This document shows positions 14,529 to 21,141 of a DNA stretch of 21,504 nucleotides, in pieces (position 1 is the first letter of the stretch; the number at the start of each line of letters is the position of its first letter). The stretch is from Actinomycetota bacterium (GTDB taxonomy: Bacteria > Actinomycetota > Actinomycetes > Nanopelagicales > Nanopelagicaceae). The stretch is taken from the NCBI GenBank assembly GCA_947380835.1, contig CANCSL010000019.1:1-21504 (forward strand), given 5' to 3'. The position numbers were made by a program, and so were the translations under genes. A model generated the notes under the pieces. That model saw nothing but the letters and a program-made list of their open reading frames with translations. It was not told the origin of the DNA and did no database searches.

Positions 14529-17242
14529 CCAGAGCCCTCGGTATTGCCAGGATCAGCAGCCTTGACGTCATTGATCGAATACTTATCGATGGCTTCTTTT
14601 AGAACCCGATGCTTGAGTTCGCCCGATTCGACCATGCGCGAAAGCGTAGCCAAAACAATGGATTCAGCATCAACTTTGAAGTGGCGACGCAGCGCGCCGC
14701 GAGTATCAGAGAGTCCAAAACCATCGGTACCCAGTCCGAAGAAGTCTTGCTCGACCCAAGGAGCGATCTGATCTTGAACCGCGCGCATGAAGTCGCTGAC
14801 TGCAATGACTGGGCCATCTTGTCCGCGCAATTTCTTGGTGACAAATGCACTTCGAGGATTGTCTGGATTGAGCATGTTGTAGCGATCGGTCTCAAGACCA
14901 TCGCGACGAAGTTCGTTCCAGGAAGTGACCGACCAAACGTTGGCGCTGATGCCCCAATCTTCCGCCAGTAGCTTCTGAGCTTTTAGCGCCCAGTTGATGG
15001 CAACGCCAGAGGCCAAGATTTGTGCGCGACGCTTGGACTTGAAGCTGGCTGGTGCGTAAAGGTAAATACCTTTGAGCAACCCAGCAACATCGAGGTTTTC
15101 AGGTTCGGCAGGCTGAACGTAAGGCTCGTTGTAAACGGTGAGGTAGTAATAAACGTTCTCACTGTTTTCGCCGTACATCCGGCGCAGACCATCGCGAACG
15201 ATATGACCGACCTCGTAACCAAAAGCAGGATCGTAAGCAACGACGGCCGGGTTGGTTGATGCGAGCAAGTGTGAATGGCCATCTTCGTGTTGAAGTCCTT
15301 CGCCATTGAGCGTGGTGCGTCCTGCGGTGGCACCGAGGACAAAGCCACGAACCAGTTGGTCAGAAGCTGCCCAGAATGCGTCTCCTGTTCGTTGGAATCC
15401 GAACATCGAATAGAAAATGTAAATCGGAATCATGGGTTCGTCATGAGTTGAATACGAAGATCCAACAGCAGTGAAGGATGCAACCGAACCAGCCTCATTG
15501 ATGCCTTCATGCAAGATGACACCCGAGGTTGATTCCTTATAAGAAAGGATGAGTTCGCGATCGACAGATGTGTAGGTCTGTCCTAGTGGTGAGTAAATCT
15601 TTAAGGATGGAAAGAGTGAATCCATTCCGAATGTGCGTGCTTCATCGGGGATGATCGGTACAAAACGCTTGCCGATCTCGGGATCCTTAATGAGATCTTT
15701 CAGTAAGCGCACGAAGGCCATGGTGGTGGCAACTTCTTGATTTCCGCTACCGCGCTTGACTGATTCGTAAGTTTCGATGGGAGGTTGTGGCAGTGGTTTG
15801 GAGATCTTGCGACGTGCCGGTACCGAACCGCCCAAGGTGTTGCGTCGTTCCATCATGTACTTGTACTCAGGTGAATCGACGCCTGGGTGGTAGTACGGCG
15901 GAAGTTTGGCATCGATTAATTCGTCGGCAATTGGAATATGAAGGCGATCGCGGAATTGGATCAAATCTTCGTGCGTCATTTTCTTCATTTGGTGAGTCGA
16001 GTTACGACCTTCAAAGGAAGAGCCCAAAGTCCATCCTTTAACGGTTTTTGCCAAGATAACCGTAGGGCGACCATTGGATTCGGTAGCAGCTTTGTAAGCG
16101 GCATAAAGTTTGCGGTAATCATGTCCGCCGCGGCGTAGCGCCCAAATTTGATCATCGCTCCAGTCAGCAACAAGTGCTGCAGTACGAGGATCGCGACCGA
16201 AGAAGTTTTCGCGCACATAGGCGCCGCTTTCGGCTTTGAAGGTTTGGTAATCGCCATCTGTGGTGCGATTCATCAGATCGACAAGAGCGCCTTCGCGATC
16301 CTTCGCGATGAGTTCATCCCATTGGCGGCCCCAGACGACCTTGATGACATTCCAGCCGGCGCCGCGGAAGATGGATTCAAGTTCCTGAATAATCTTTCCG
16401 TTACCGCGGACTGGCCCATCGAGTCGCTGCAAATTACAGTTGATGACAAAAGTTAAATTGTCCAAGCCTTCGCGTGCGGCCAAGCTGATGGCACCAAGAG
16501 TTTCTGGCTCATCGGTTTCGCCATCGCCTAAGAATGCCCAGACGCGTTGTTGGCTGGTGTCTTTGATTCCGCGTCCTTGTAAGTAACGATTAAAGCGCGC
16601 TTGATAAATTGCGTTCAGCGGTCCCAAGCCCATGGACACTGTTGGGAATTGCCAGAACTCGGGCATTAAACGTGGATGCGGATACGAAGAAAGCCCGCCA
16701 CCTTCGTGAGAAAGTTCTTGGCGGAAGCCATCCATCTGGTGTTCGGTTAGGCGACCTTCAAGAAATGCGCGGGCATACATTCCGGGACTGGCGTGGCCTT
16801 GGAAGTAAATCTGGTCGCCACCACCGGGATGATCTTTTCCGCGGAAGAAATGGTTAAAGCCAACTTCATAGAGTGAAGCCGATGATGCATAAGAAGAGAT
16901 ATGACCGCCGACTCCAACACCAGGGCGTTGTGCGCGGTGCACCATGATCGCGGCATTCCAGCGCATCATTCGACGAATGCGTTGTTCAATCTCTTCATCA
17001 CCAGGAAAATCTGGTTCGCCGGCAGGAGGAATCGAGTTGATGTAATCCGTCGCGCGCAGTTCGGAGACGCCAAGGTCTTTGGATTGAGCGTGATTGAGCA
17101 GATTGAGCATCAGGTAGCGAGCGCGCACCGGACCTGCCGCTTTCAAAACGGCATCGAGAGATTCTTGCCATTCTGCGGTCTCTTGTGGATCGGTATCGAC
17201 CAGTTGGTCAATCAGGTGGCTCGGCTCAAAATTAATGGTCAT
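14525..17242 (-). CDS. aceE: Pyruvate dehydrogenase E1 component, homodimeric type
   Basis: A 905-residue E1 of the pyruvate dehydrogenase complex, which decarboxylates pyruvate with thiamine diphosphate and acetylates the lipoyl domain of E2. The length matches single-chain actinobacterial AceE. The ThDP/Mg motif starts with GDGETDEPE (239-247) and ends at N268-C-N270 (INCN). The N-terminal GVGVGGHISSYASSA (108-122) and the histidine-rich loop around YFQGHASPGM (146-155) are characteristic of AceE. Later segments (ILHEGINEAGS, GLQHEDGHSHLLAS) also match. The ATG at 17242 is about 30 bases after a TATAAA -10. The stop overlaps the glgE start (ATGA), so aceE heads an aceE-glgE-glgB transcription unit. 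E2 (aceF) and Lpd are not in the window. Confidence 0.97.
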   Translation of the reverse strand: MTINFEPSHLIDQLVDTDPQETAEWQESLDAVLKAAGPVRARYLMLNLLNHAQSKDLGVSELRATDYINSIPPAGEPDFPGDEEIEQRIRRMMRWNAAIMVHRAQRPGVGVGGHISSYASSASLYEVGFNHFFRGKDHPGGGDQIYFQGHASPGMYARAFLEGRLTEHQMDGFRQELSHEGGGLSSYPHPRLMPEFWQFPTVSMGLGPLNAIYQARFNRYLQGRGIKDTSQQRVWAFLGDGETDEPETLGAISLAAREGLDNLTFVINCNLQRLDGPVRGNGKIIQELESIFRGAGWNVIKVVWGRQWDELIAKDREGALVDLMNRTTDGDYQTFKAESGAYVRENFFGRDPRTAALVADWSDDQIWALRRGGHDYRKLYAAYKAATESNGRPTVILAKTVKGWTLGSSFEGRNSTHQMKKMTHEDLIQFRDRLHIPIADELIDAKLPPYYHPGVDSPEYKYMMERRNTLGGSVPARRKISKPLPQPPIETYESVKRGSGNQEVATTMAFVRLLKDLIKDPEIGKRFVPIIPDEARTFGMDSLFPSLKIYSPLGQTYTSVDRELILSYKESTSGVILHEGINEAGSVASFTAVGSSYSTHDEPMIPIYIFYSMFGFQRTGDAFWAASDQLVRGFVLGATAGRTTLNGEGLQHEDGHSHLLASTNPAVVAYDPAFGYEVGHIVRDGLRRMYGENSENVYYYLTVYNEPYVQPAEPENLDVAGLLKGIYLYAPASFKSKRRAQILASGVAINWALKAQKLLAEDWGISANVWSVTSWNELRRDGLETDRYNMLNPDNPRSAFVTKKLRGQDGPVIAVSDFMRAVQDQIAPWVEQDFFGLGTDGFGLSDTRGALRRHFKVDAESIVLATLSRMVESGELKHRVLKEAIDKYSINDVKAADPGNTEGSG

Positions 17243-17271
17243 GCCCTCAATCTCTCTTCTCAGTTTGGCTC

Positions 17272-17277
17272 TTTATA
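17272..17277 (-). promoter_or_regulatory. aceE: Candidate -10 element of the aceE-glgE-glgB operon
   Basis: TATAAA on the minus strand would give a leader of about 25-30 bases before the aceE ATG at 17242. The leader includes purine-rich GAAGAGAG and GAGGG, but the GAGGG is very close to the ATG. The -35 position overlaps an inverted repeat (17280-17295) and has no recognisable hexamer, which suggests an activated or regulated promoter. Confidence 0.45.
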
Positions 17278-17279
17278 GC

Positions 17280-17295
17280 CTGGCGCGGGGGCCAG
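17280..17295. promoter_or_regulatory. Inverted repeat in the aceE promoter spacer (possible operator)
   Basis: CTGGC-GCGGGG-GCCAG, a 5-bp dyad with a 6-bp spacer, directly abuts the TATAAA on its upstream side. A protein bound here would block or remodel RNA polymerase at the aceE promoter. The sequence is direct; the function is inference. Confidence 0.35.
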
Positions 17296-17347
17296 TTCGG
17301 CAATTCCGGATTCGGGCCGGATACCGAAAAATTCACATTTCTGTGCC

Positions 17348-17361
17348 GCTCAGCTCTGAGC
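17348..17361. promoter_or_regulatory. Perfect GCTCAG-CT-CTGAGC palindrome between aceE and the DUF3052 gene
   Basis: This 14-bp perfect dyad (6-bp arms, 2-bp centre) lies in the 211-bp divergent spacer. Its right arm coincides with the -35 position of a candidate TACCGT -10 (17378-17383) for the plus-strand DUF3052 gene. It could be an operator for a dimeric regulator serving either gene. No known consensus was matched with confidence. Confidence 0.4.
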
Positions 17362-17438
17362 ACTCCAGCGAGAAATCTACCGTGAAATACCCATTAGGCA
17401 CTTGCGCGGGAGGCCAAGGTTGGGTGGACTAGGGCAGT

Positions 17439-17446
17439 GAAGGAGG
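17439..17446 (+). promoter_or_regulatory. Strong Shine-Dalgarno deciding a TTG start
   Basis: GAAGGAGG, nearly the full anti-16S complement, ends 7 bases before the TTG at 17454. The nearby ATG at 17470 and GTG at 17437 are out of frame, so this site fixes the TTG as the start of the DUF3052 gene. Confidence 0.85.
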
Positions 17447-17453
17447 CCCAGGC

Positions 17454-17876
17454 TTGATCTCGTCCCCGCATGGAGCGACCAGTTCGGTCGAGCGCATGGG
17501 CTTTGCGCATGGCCAACTTATTCTTGAAGTTGGCGCCGATTCTGACGTCGCCCAGGACCTTCGCCTCTCCTTAATCGCCAAAACCGGAAGTGATCTGCTG
17601 GATAGTGATTCCACTGAGGTCGTCGACGCCGTGCTCATCTGGTGGCGCGAGGACGATGGCGATTTAGTCGATGAATTAGTCGATGCCCTTACCTTTTTGG
17701 CTGACTCTGGTTCGATTTGGCTCATGACCCCCAAATCTGGTCGCCCCGGCCACGTAGAGCCCAGCGATATCCAAGATGCCGCGCCTACCGCCGGTCTTTC
17801 CCAGACTGTCTCTTTTTCGGCTTCTGCCGATTGGACCGCAACTCGCCTCGTTGCCCGTAAAACCAGCCGTAAATAG
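17454..17876 (+). CDS. DUF3052 family protein
   Basis: A 140-residue acidic cytoplasmic protein. It contains the conserved DUF3052 core VVDAVLIWWREDDGDLVDEL (about 57-76), IWLMTPKSGRPGHVEPSDI (about 87-105) and APTAGLSQT. The start is TTG with a near-perfect Shine-Dalgarno at 7 bases. The family is actinobacterial and has no known function that I can name. In M. tuberculosis the homologue lies between ahpE and aceE, and the same neighbourhood is seen here (aceE divergent upstream, peroxiredoxin 79 bp downstream). This suggests a conserved link to redox or pyruvate metabolism, but neighbourhood is the only evidence. The C-terminus ends in a basic ARKTSRK tail. Confidence 0.9.
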   Translation: MISSPHGATSSVERMGFAHGQLILEVGADSDVAQDLRLSLIAKTGSDLLDSDSTEVVDAVLIWWREDDGDLVDELVDALTFLADSGSIWLMTPKSGRPGHVEPSDIQDAAPTAGLSQTVSFSASADWTATRLVARKTSRK

Positions 17877-17911
17877 CCCTTTTCCTCGCTCAGAATTTTT
17901 ATGCGAGTTTC

Positions 17912-17917
17912 TATAGA
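17912..17917 (+). promoter_or_regulatory. ahpE: Possible -10 element of the peroxiredoxin gene
   Basis: TATAGA (overlapped by TAGAGT at 17914-17919) would start transcription near 17924 and leave a leader of about 32 bases with the AAAGG ribosome site (17944-17948). The -35 (CTCAGA at 17 bp) is poor, so read-through from the DUF3052 gene is equally possible. Confidence 0.3.
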
Positions 17918-17955
17918 GTGAGCCCATAACGATTGGCGATTTGAAAGGTTTCTTC

Positions 17956-18414
17956 ATGGCACTCGAACTTGGTACTCCTGCACCTGATTTCTCACTTAAG
18001 GACCAGAACGGTCAAGTCGTTTCTCTCTCCGCTTTCAAGGGTAAGAAGAACGTTGTCATCGTTTTCTATCCATTTGCCTTCTCTGGCACGTGTACCGGCG
18101 AACTCTGCGCCATGCGCGATGATCTCGGTTCGTTCCAAAATGACAATGCCGAGCTACTGACTATTTCCTGTGACCACATGTTCTCGCAACGTGCATTTGC
18201 CGAAAAAGAGGGTTACACATTCCCTGTTCTCACAGACTTCTGGCCACATGGCGCCGCCTCAAAGGCCTATGGCGTCTTCGATGAAGAGCGTGGCTGTGCT
18301 GTACGTGGCACTTTCATCGTGGATAAAGAAGGAATTCTGCGTTGGCAGGTCGTCAATGGCCTCGGTGATGCCCGTAATGCTGGGGATTACAAAGCCGTTC
18401 TCGCTGGACTTTAA
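17956..18414 (+). CDS. ahpE: Peroxiredoxin, AhpE-type
   Basis: A 152-residue thiol peroxidase that reduces hydroperoxides. The ATG at 17956 is preceded by AAAGG with 7-base spacing; the in-frame TTG at 17941 has no such site. The peroxidatic loop reads P39-FAF-S43-GT-C46, so the PxxxTxxC motif carries Ser in place of Thr. Cys51 follows five residues later, the position of the resolving Cys in BCP-type 2-Cys peroxiredoxins; M. tuberculosis AhpE has Asp there and works as a 1-Cys enzyme. The stretch FPVLTDFWPHGAASKAYGVF and RGTFIVD match AhpE closely. Two more cysteines lie in TISCDH and RGCAVRG. The gene follows the DUF3052 gene and precedes a tRNA gene. The reductant (mycoredoxin or thioredoxin) is unknown. 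Confidence 0.93.
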   Translation: MALELGTPAPDFSLKDQNGQVVSLSAFKGKKNVVIVFYPFAFSGTCTGELCAMRDDLGSFQNDNAELLTISCDHMFSQRAFAEKEGYTFPVLTDFWPHGAASKAYGVFDEERGCAVRGTFIVDKEGILRWQVVNGLGDARNAGDYKAVLAGL

Positions 18415-18473
18415 GCCGAATTTTCCGCTGCGGCGCCTCGCCTAGTAGAGTGGGGCGCTCGCATAGAACTACA

Positions 18474-18479
18474 TAGCCT
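18474..18479 (+). promoter_or_regulatory. Possible -10 element of the tRNA-Val gene
   Basis: TAGCCT lies 10 bases before the mature tRNA 5' end, which fits a short RNase P-removed leader. The -35 is unconvincing, and other TA-rich hexamers lie just upstream. Confidence 0.3.
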
Positions 18480-18489
18480 TAACCAGCAA

Positions 18490-18564
18490 GGGTGCTTAGC
18501 TCAGCGGTAGAGCGCCTCGTTTACACCGAGGATGTCGGGGGTTCGATCCCCTCAGCGCCCACCA
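18490..18564 (+). tRNA. tRNA-Val (anticodon UAC), CCA encoded
   Basis: The cloverleaf folds cleanly: acceptor GGGTGCT with AGCGCCC, D arm GCTC AGCGGTA GAGC, anticodon stem CCTCG/CGAGG with loop TTTACAC (anticodon TAC), and T arm GGGGG TTCGATC CCCTC-type. The discriminator is A at 18561, and CCA (18562-18564) is encoded. The TAC anticodon reads GUA and probably GUG. The next coding gene starts about 39 bases downstream with no terminator between, so tRNA and mRNA are likely co-transcribed. The 3' end takes part in an inverted repeat with the trailer (18559-18580). Confidence 0.97.
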
Positions 18565-18580
18565 CAAACAGATGTGGTGG
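18559..18580 (+). repeat. Perfect 8-bp inverted repeat joining the tRNA CCA end to the mRNA leader
   Basis: CCACCACA (18559-18566), a 6-base loop AACAGA, then TGTGGTGG (18573-18580). The left arm uses the last two acceptor bases, the discriminator and the CCA of tRNA-Val. In a primary transcript this hairpin would compete with the end of the acceptor stem and bury the CCA. No T-run follows, so it is not a standard terminator. Confidence 0.85.
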
Positions 18581-18603
18581 AAAGATGCGAAGGGATGAGT
18601 CCA

Positions 18604-19329
18604 ATGAAGGCTTCGCCCGAACACCAGTCTCAACTTATCGAACTGCAATTAATTGATACCGCCCTGATGGGCGCTCGCCACCGTTTGGCCACGCTGCCTG
18701 AGCGAGAACAAATCACCGCCATTCACGCTCGTCTAGCCACCAGCGCTGCAGAACTTGCCATCGTGGAAGCCGAACTTGAAGATGCAGCAATCGATCTCCG
18801 CCGCAGCGAACTTGAGGTGGAACAAGTCTCAGATCGAATCGCAAAAGATGAGCTCCGTTTGGGTTCTGGCAGCGCCTCGCCTAAAGAGCTCGAGCAACTC
18901 CAGCATGAAGTTGGCACTCTAGGCAAGCGCAAATCAGAACTTGAAGATCTCGAACTAGAAATCATGATGCGCCACGATTCAGTAAAGGTGCGCGTTGATG
19001 AACTTCGCAATGACGAAGTCGGTCTACAAAAGTTAGAGCTCGAACTCAACATTCGCTTGGAAAACGGCATCACCGAGATCGAGAAAGAGATTTCACAAAA
19101 AGAATTAGAGCGTCGCTCCTTAGTTCCACAGGTCGACCCAACCCTTGTCGAACTCTACGAAAAGATTCGTGCTAGTAGCGCGGGCATCGGTGCCGCATTG
19201 CTCTTAGGTAATACCTGCGGCGGTTGCCACCTTGCAATCAACGCCATTGAAATTGAACGCATCAAAACTTTGGATGCCGAAGAAGTGTTGCGTTGCGAAG
19301 AATGCCGACGGATTTTGGTCCGCATTTAG
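18604..19329 (+). CDS. C4-type zinc-ribbon coiled-coil protein (Rv2229c-like)
   Basis: A 241-residue protein with long, charged heptad-like helices from about 10 to 185 (rich in E, L, R, K), forming a coiled-coil hairpin. A C-terminal zinc ribbon follows: Cys205-x2-Cys208 (CGGCHLAI) and Cys231-x2-Cys234 (CEEC). This is the layout of the CT398/Rv2229c family, proposed to bind nucleic acid or act in protein secretion depending on the lineage. I place the start at the ATG at 18604 (MKASPEHQ), with AAGGG nine bases upstream and agreement with mycobacterial MKA starts; the in-frame ATG at 18595 is an alternative. The RNase HI/phosphatase gene starts two bases after the stop, as in other actinobacteria, so the pair is an operon. 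Confidence 0.9.
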   Translation: MKASPEHQSQLIELQLIDTALMGARHRLATLPEREQITAIHARLATSAAELAIVEAELEDAAIDLRRSELEVEQVSDRIAKDELRLGSGSASPKELEQLQHEVGTLGKRKSELEDLELEIMMRHDSVKVRVDELRNDEVGLQKLELELNIRLENGITEIEKEISQKELERRSLVPQVDPTLVELYEKIRASSAGIGAALLLGNTCGGCHLAINAIEIERIKTLDAEEVLRCEECRRILVRI

Positions 19330-19331
19330 TC

Positions 19332-20405
19332 ATGGCTCGCCATTTCACCATTACAGCCGACGGTGGTTCGCGCGGAAACCCTGGCCCGGCTGCATATGGC
19401 GCTGTTGTCAGCGAAGATGGCAAGATTTTAAAGGAACTCTTTCAATCCATCGGCATCGCATCAAATAACGTCGCTGAATACAGTGGACTTATCGCCGGCC
19501 TAGAAGCAGCCCACGCTTTAGATCCAGAAGCAACCATCGATGTGAAAATGGATTCCAAATTAGTTGTCGAACAGATGTCAGGACGTTGGCAGATCAAGCA
19601 TCCAGATATGCGCGAACTCGCCAAAAAAGCCCGTTCGATTCACCCAATTTCACTCATTACCTTTACCTGGATTCCTCGTGATCTCAACTCGCATGCAGAT
19701 CGTTTGGCGAACAAGGCTCTCGATGGCGAAGTAGCTGAAACTAAATATGTGCAAAAGAACTTTCTCCATTCACGAATGTTCTCAAGTGAAGTTCCGACCA
19801 CTATCTTCCTCATTCGTCACGGCGAGACTCCCTTAACTCCGGAACGTAGATTCTCTGGTTCTGACGGCTCAAATCCGGGTTTAACCGAGCGCGGCCGTGA
19901 ACAAGCACGCGCAGTTGCAGCGCTATTAGCGCCGAGAGACCCAAAGGTGTTATTGGTTTCTCCACTCCAACGAACTCGGGACACGGCCGAAGAAATTATG
20001 AAAATCGTGCCTCTTGTTCCGATCATCGATGAAGACTTTAAAGAGGCATCCTTTGGCAAGTGGGATGGATTAACTCCTATCCAAGTGGAGGAGCAATTTC
20101 CTGAAGAATTCAAGGCTTGGGTTGCAGATCCTTGGTACCGGCAAGGCGGGGGAGAGTCGTACGCAGCCACGTCAGAACGGGCTGGAAGCGCACTTCGCAG
20201 AATCGCGGCTCAATACCCCGGTGAAAAAGTTGCTGTAGTCACTCACAATGTTGTGATCAAAGGCGCAGTCTGCGTCGCGCTAGATACGCCGATTGAAAGC
20301 ATTTTTCACGTTGATATCTCACCGTGCAGTATTACGACTATAAAGATTTGGCCATCCGATGGATTGATCGCTCTCTTTTCCATGAGCGAACAACCCATCC
20401 AGTAA
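19332..20405 (+). CDS. Bifunctional RNase HI / histidine-phosphatase fusion (Rv2228c-like)
   Basis: A 357-residue fusion. The N-terminal RNase HI domain (about 1-135) has the four acidic catalytic residues Asp10 (TADGGSRGNPG), Glu49 (NNVAEYSG), Asp74 (KMDSKLV) and Asp123 (NSHADRLAN); it cleaves RNA in RNA-DNA hybrids. After a linker, a histidine acid phosphatase/phosphoglycerate-mutase-like domain (about 155-357) has RHG at 162-164, Arg214, Glu238 and His305 (THN). The order matches M. tuberculosis Rv2228c, where RNase HI is fused to a CobC-like phosphatase tested as an alpha-ribazole phosphatase. The ATG at 19332 is two bases after the upstream stop, so translation is probably coupled. The gap to convergent yaaA (20406-20452) has a TTTCTAGAAA palindrome but no clear terminator. 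Confidence 0.94.
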   Translation: MARHFTITADGGSRGNPGPAAYGAVVSEDGKILKELFQSIGIASNNVAEYSGLIAGLEAAHALDPEATIDVKMDSKLVVEQMSGRWQIKHPDMRELAKKARSIHPISLITFTWIPRDLNSHADRLANKALDGEVAETKYVQKNFLHSRMFSSEVPTTIFLIRHGETPLTPERRFSGSDGSNPGLTERGREQARAVAALLAPRDPKVLLVSPLQRTRDTAEEIMKIVPLVPIIDEDFKEASFGKWDGLTPIQVEEQFPEEFKAWVADPWYRQGGGESYAATSERAGSALRRIAAQYPGEKVAVVTHNVVIKGAVCVALDTPIESIFHVDISPCSITTIKIWPSDGLIALFSMSEQPIQ

Positions 20406-20452
20406 TTTCCTCACACCGCAGACACACAAGCTTTCTAGAAATTTCAAACTAG

Positions 20453-21106
20453 TTACTTCACGACGACGTCTATAAACCAACTTCTTGTATGCCAGGGTGT
20501 TACAAGATCGACCTCGTACTTCTCCTTTAATACTTCAAACAATTCTTCCGGATTTCTGGGCGCGCTATTTTCTTGAAGTAGAAGTCGAGTTATTTCGCCG
20601 CGAGTCTTCTTGGCCATGTGAGTGATGACCTGGCGCTGCCCTTTTCTCATTTCAAAAACTCTAATTCCAACTGTTATATGTGGATTTGATTTCCACATGT
20701 TTGCATATGTTGAAGATCGGCAATCGACGATCAGATCCTCTTCCACATCGGCAAGTGCCGCTTCCAACGGCGCTTTCCATTGACCTGGTTTCACCTTGTG
20801 TTTGTAGTTCGGGATTTGGTCTTCAACTTTGAGCGCTCCAAATAGGGCTGATGAAATCACAATGGATTGCCGGGCGCGGGCGCGGTCTTCTTCCTTCAAG
20901 CTCTGCCACCCCAGGGATTGATAAAGCACTCCGGAGTACACCATGATCGCGGCGTCAACGGGCTCTGAAGTTAAGGCAGGGTGCTCATCTATGAGTCTGG
21001 CTCGAACTTGAGTCAATTCGGAAGCAAAAGAAAGGCTGCTGAGGTTCAAAACGTTGGTAGAGATGGGAGTTCGTTTCTTCTCGCTGGGCGGTAGCAAAAT
21101 CCTCAT
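20453..21106 (-). CDS. yaaA: YaaA family peroxide stress protein
   Basis: A 217-residue protein with the YaaA (DUF328) landmarks LPPSEKK (5-11), YSGVLYQSLGW (about 57-67), SALFGAL, DCRSSTYA, and HMAKKTRGEITRLL near the C-terminus. E. coli YaaA (about 258 residues) limits free iron and protects DNA during peroxide stress and has a DNA-binding helix-hairpin-helix region. This copy is about 40 residues shorter, as often seen in actinobacteria. The ATG at 21106 is near-leaderless relative to a TAGCAT hexamer. The gene is head-to-head with rnpB and tail-to-tail with the RNase HI fusion. It shares a peroxide theme with the AhpE-type gene about 2.5 kb away, which may be coincidence. Confidence 0.9.
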   Translation of the reverse strand: MRILLPPSEKKRTPISTNVLNLSSLSFASELTQVRARLIDEHPALTSEPVDAAIMVYSGVLYQSLGWQSLKEEDRARARQSIVISSALFGALKVEDQIPNYKHKVKPGQWKAPLEAALADVEEDLIVDCRSSTYANMWKSNPHITVGIRVFEMRKGQRQVITHMAKKTRGEITRLLLQENSAPRNPEELFEVLKEKYEVDLVTPWHTRSWFIDVVVK

Positions 21107-21115
21107 GGAAAGCGC

Positions 21116-21121
21116 ATGCTA
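21116..21121 (-). promoter_or_regulatory. yaaA: Possible -10 element of yaaA
   Basis: TAGCAT on the minus strand ends 9 bases before the yaaA ATG (21106), so the mRNA would have almost no leader; no Shine-Dalgarno is visible, which agrees. It lies inside the candidate rnpB promoter on the other strand. Confidence 0.35.
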
Positions 21122-21129
21122 CTAGCCAC

Positions 21130-21135
21130 TATCCT
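21130..21135 (+). promoter_or_regulatory. rnpB: Candidate -10 element of rnpB
   Basis: TATCCT, followed by 6 bases and an A at 21142, places the start of transcription at the edge of the P1 helix of RNase P RNA. TGGAAA at 21106-21111 matches TTGACA at four of six positions with an 18-bp spacer and overlaps the yaaA start codon. Confidence 0.55.
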
Positions 21136-21141
21136 TGGGGG

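Noticed and set aside
17885..17907. CTCGC ... GCGAG stem after the DUF3052 gene as a terminator
   Set aside because: Only five base pairs with a 13-base loop and no following T-run.
18453..18459. GGGCGCT upstream of the tRNA, complementary to its 3' acceptor strand (18554-18560)
   Set aside because: Only 7 bp and probably upstream of the transcription start, so likely chance.
18532..18603. Zinc-ribbon gene starting inside the tRNA
   Set aside because: The tRNA fold is unambiguous, and ATG codons with an AAGGG site lie downstream.
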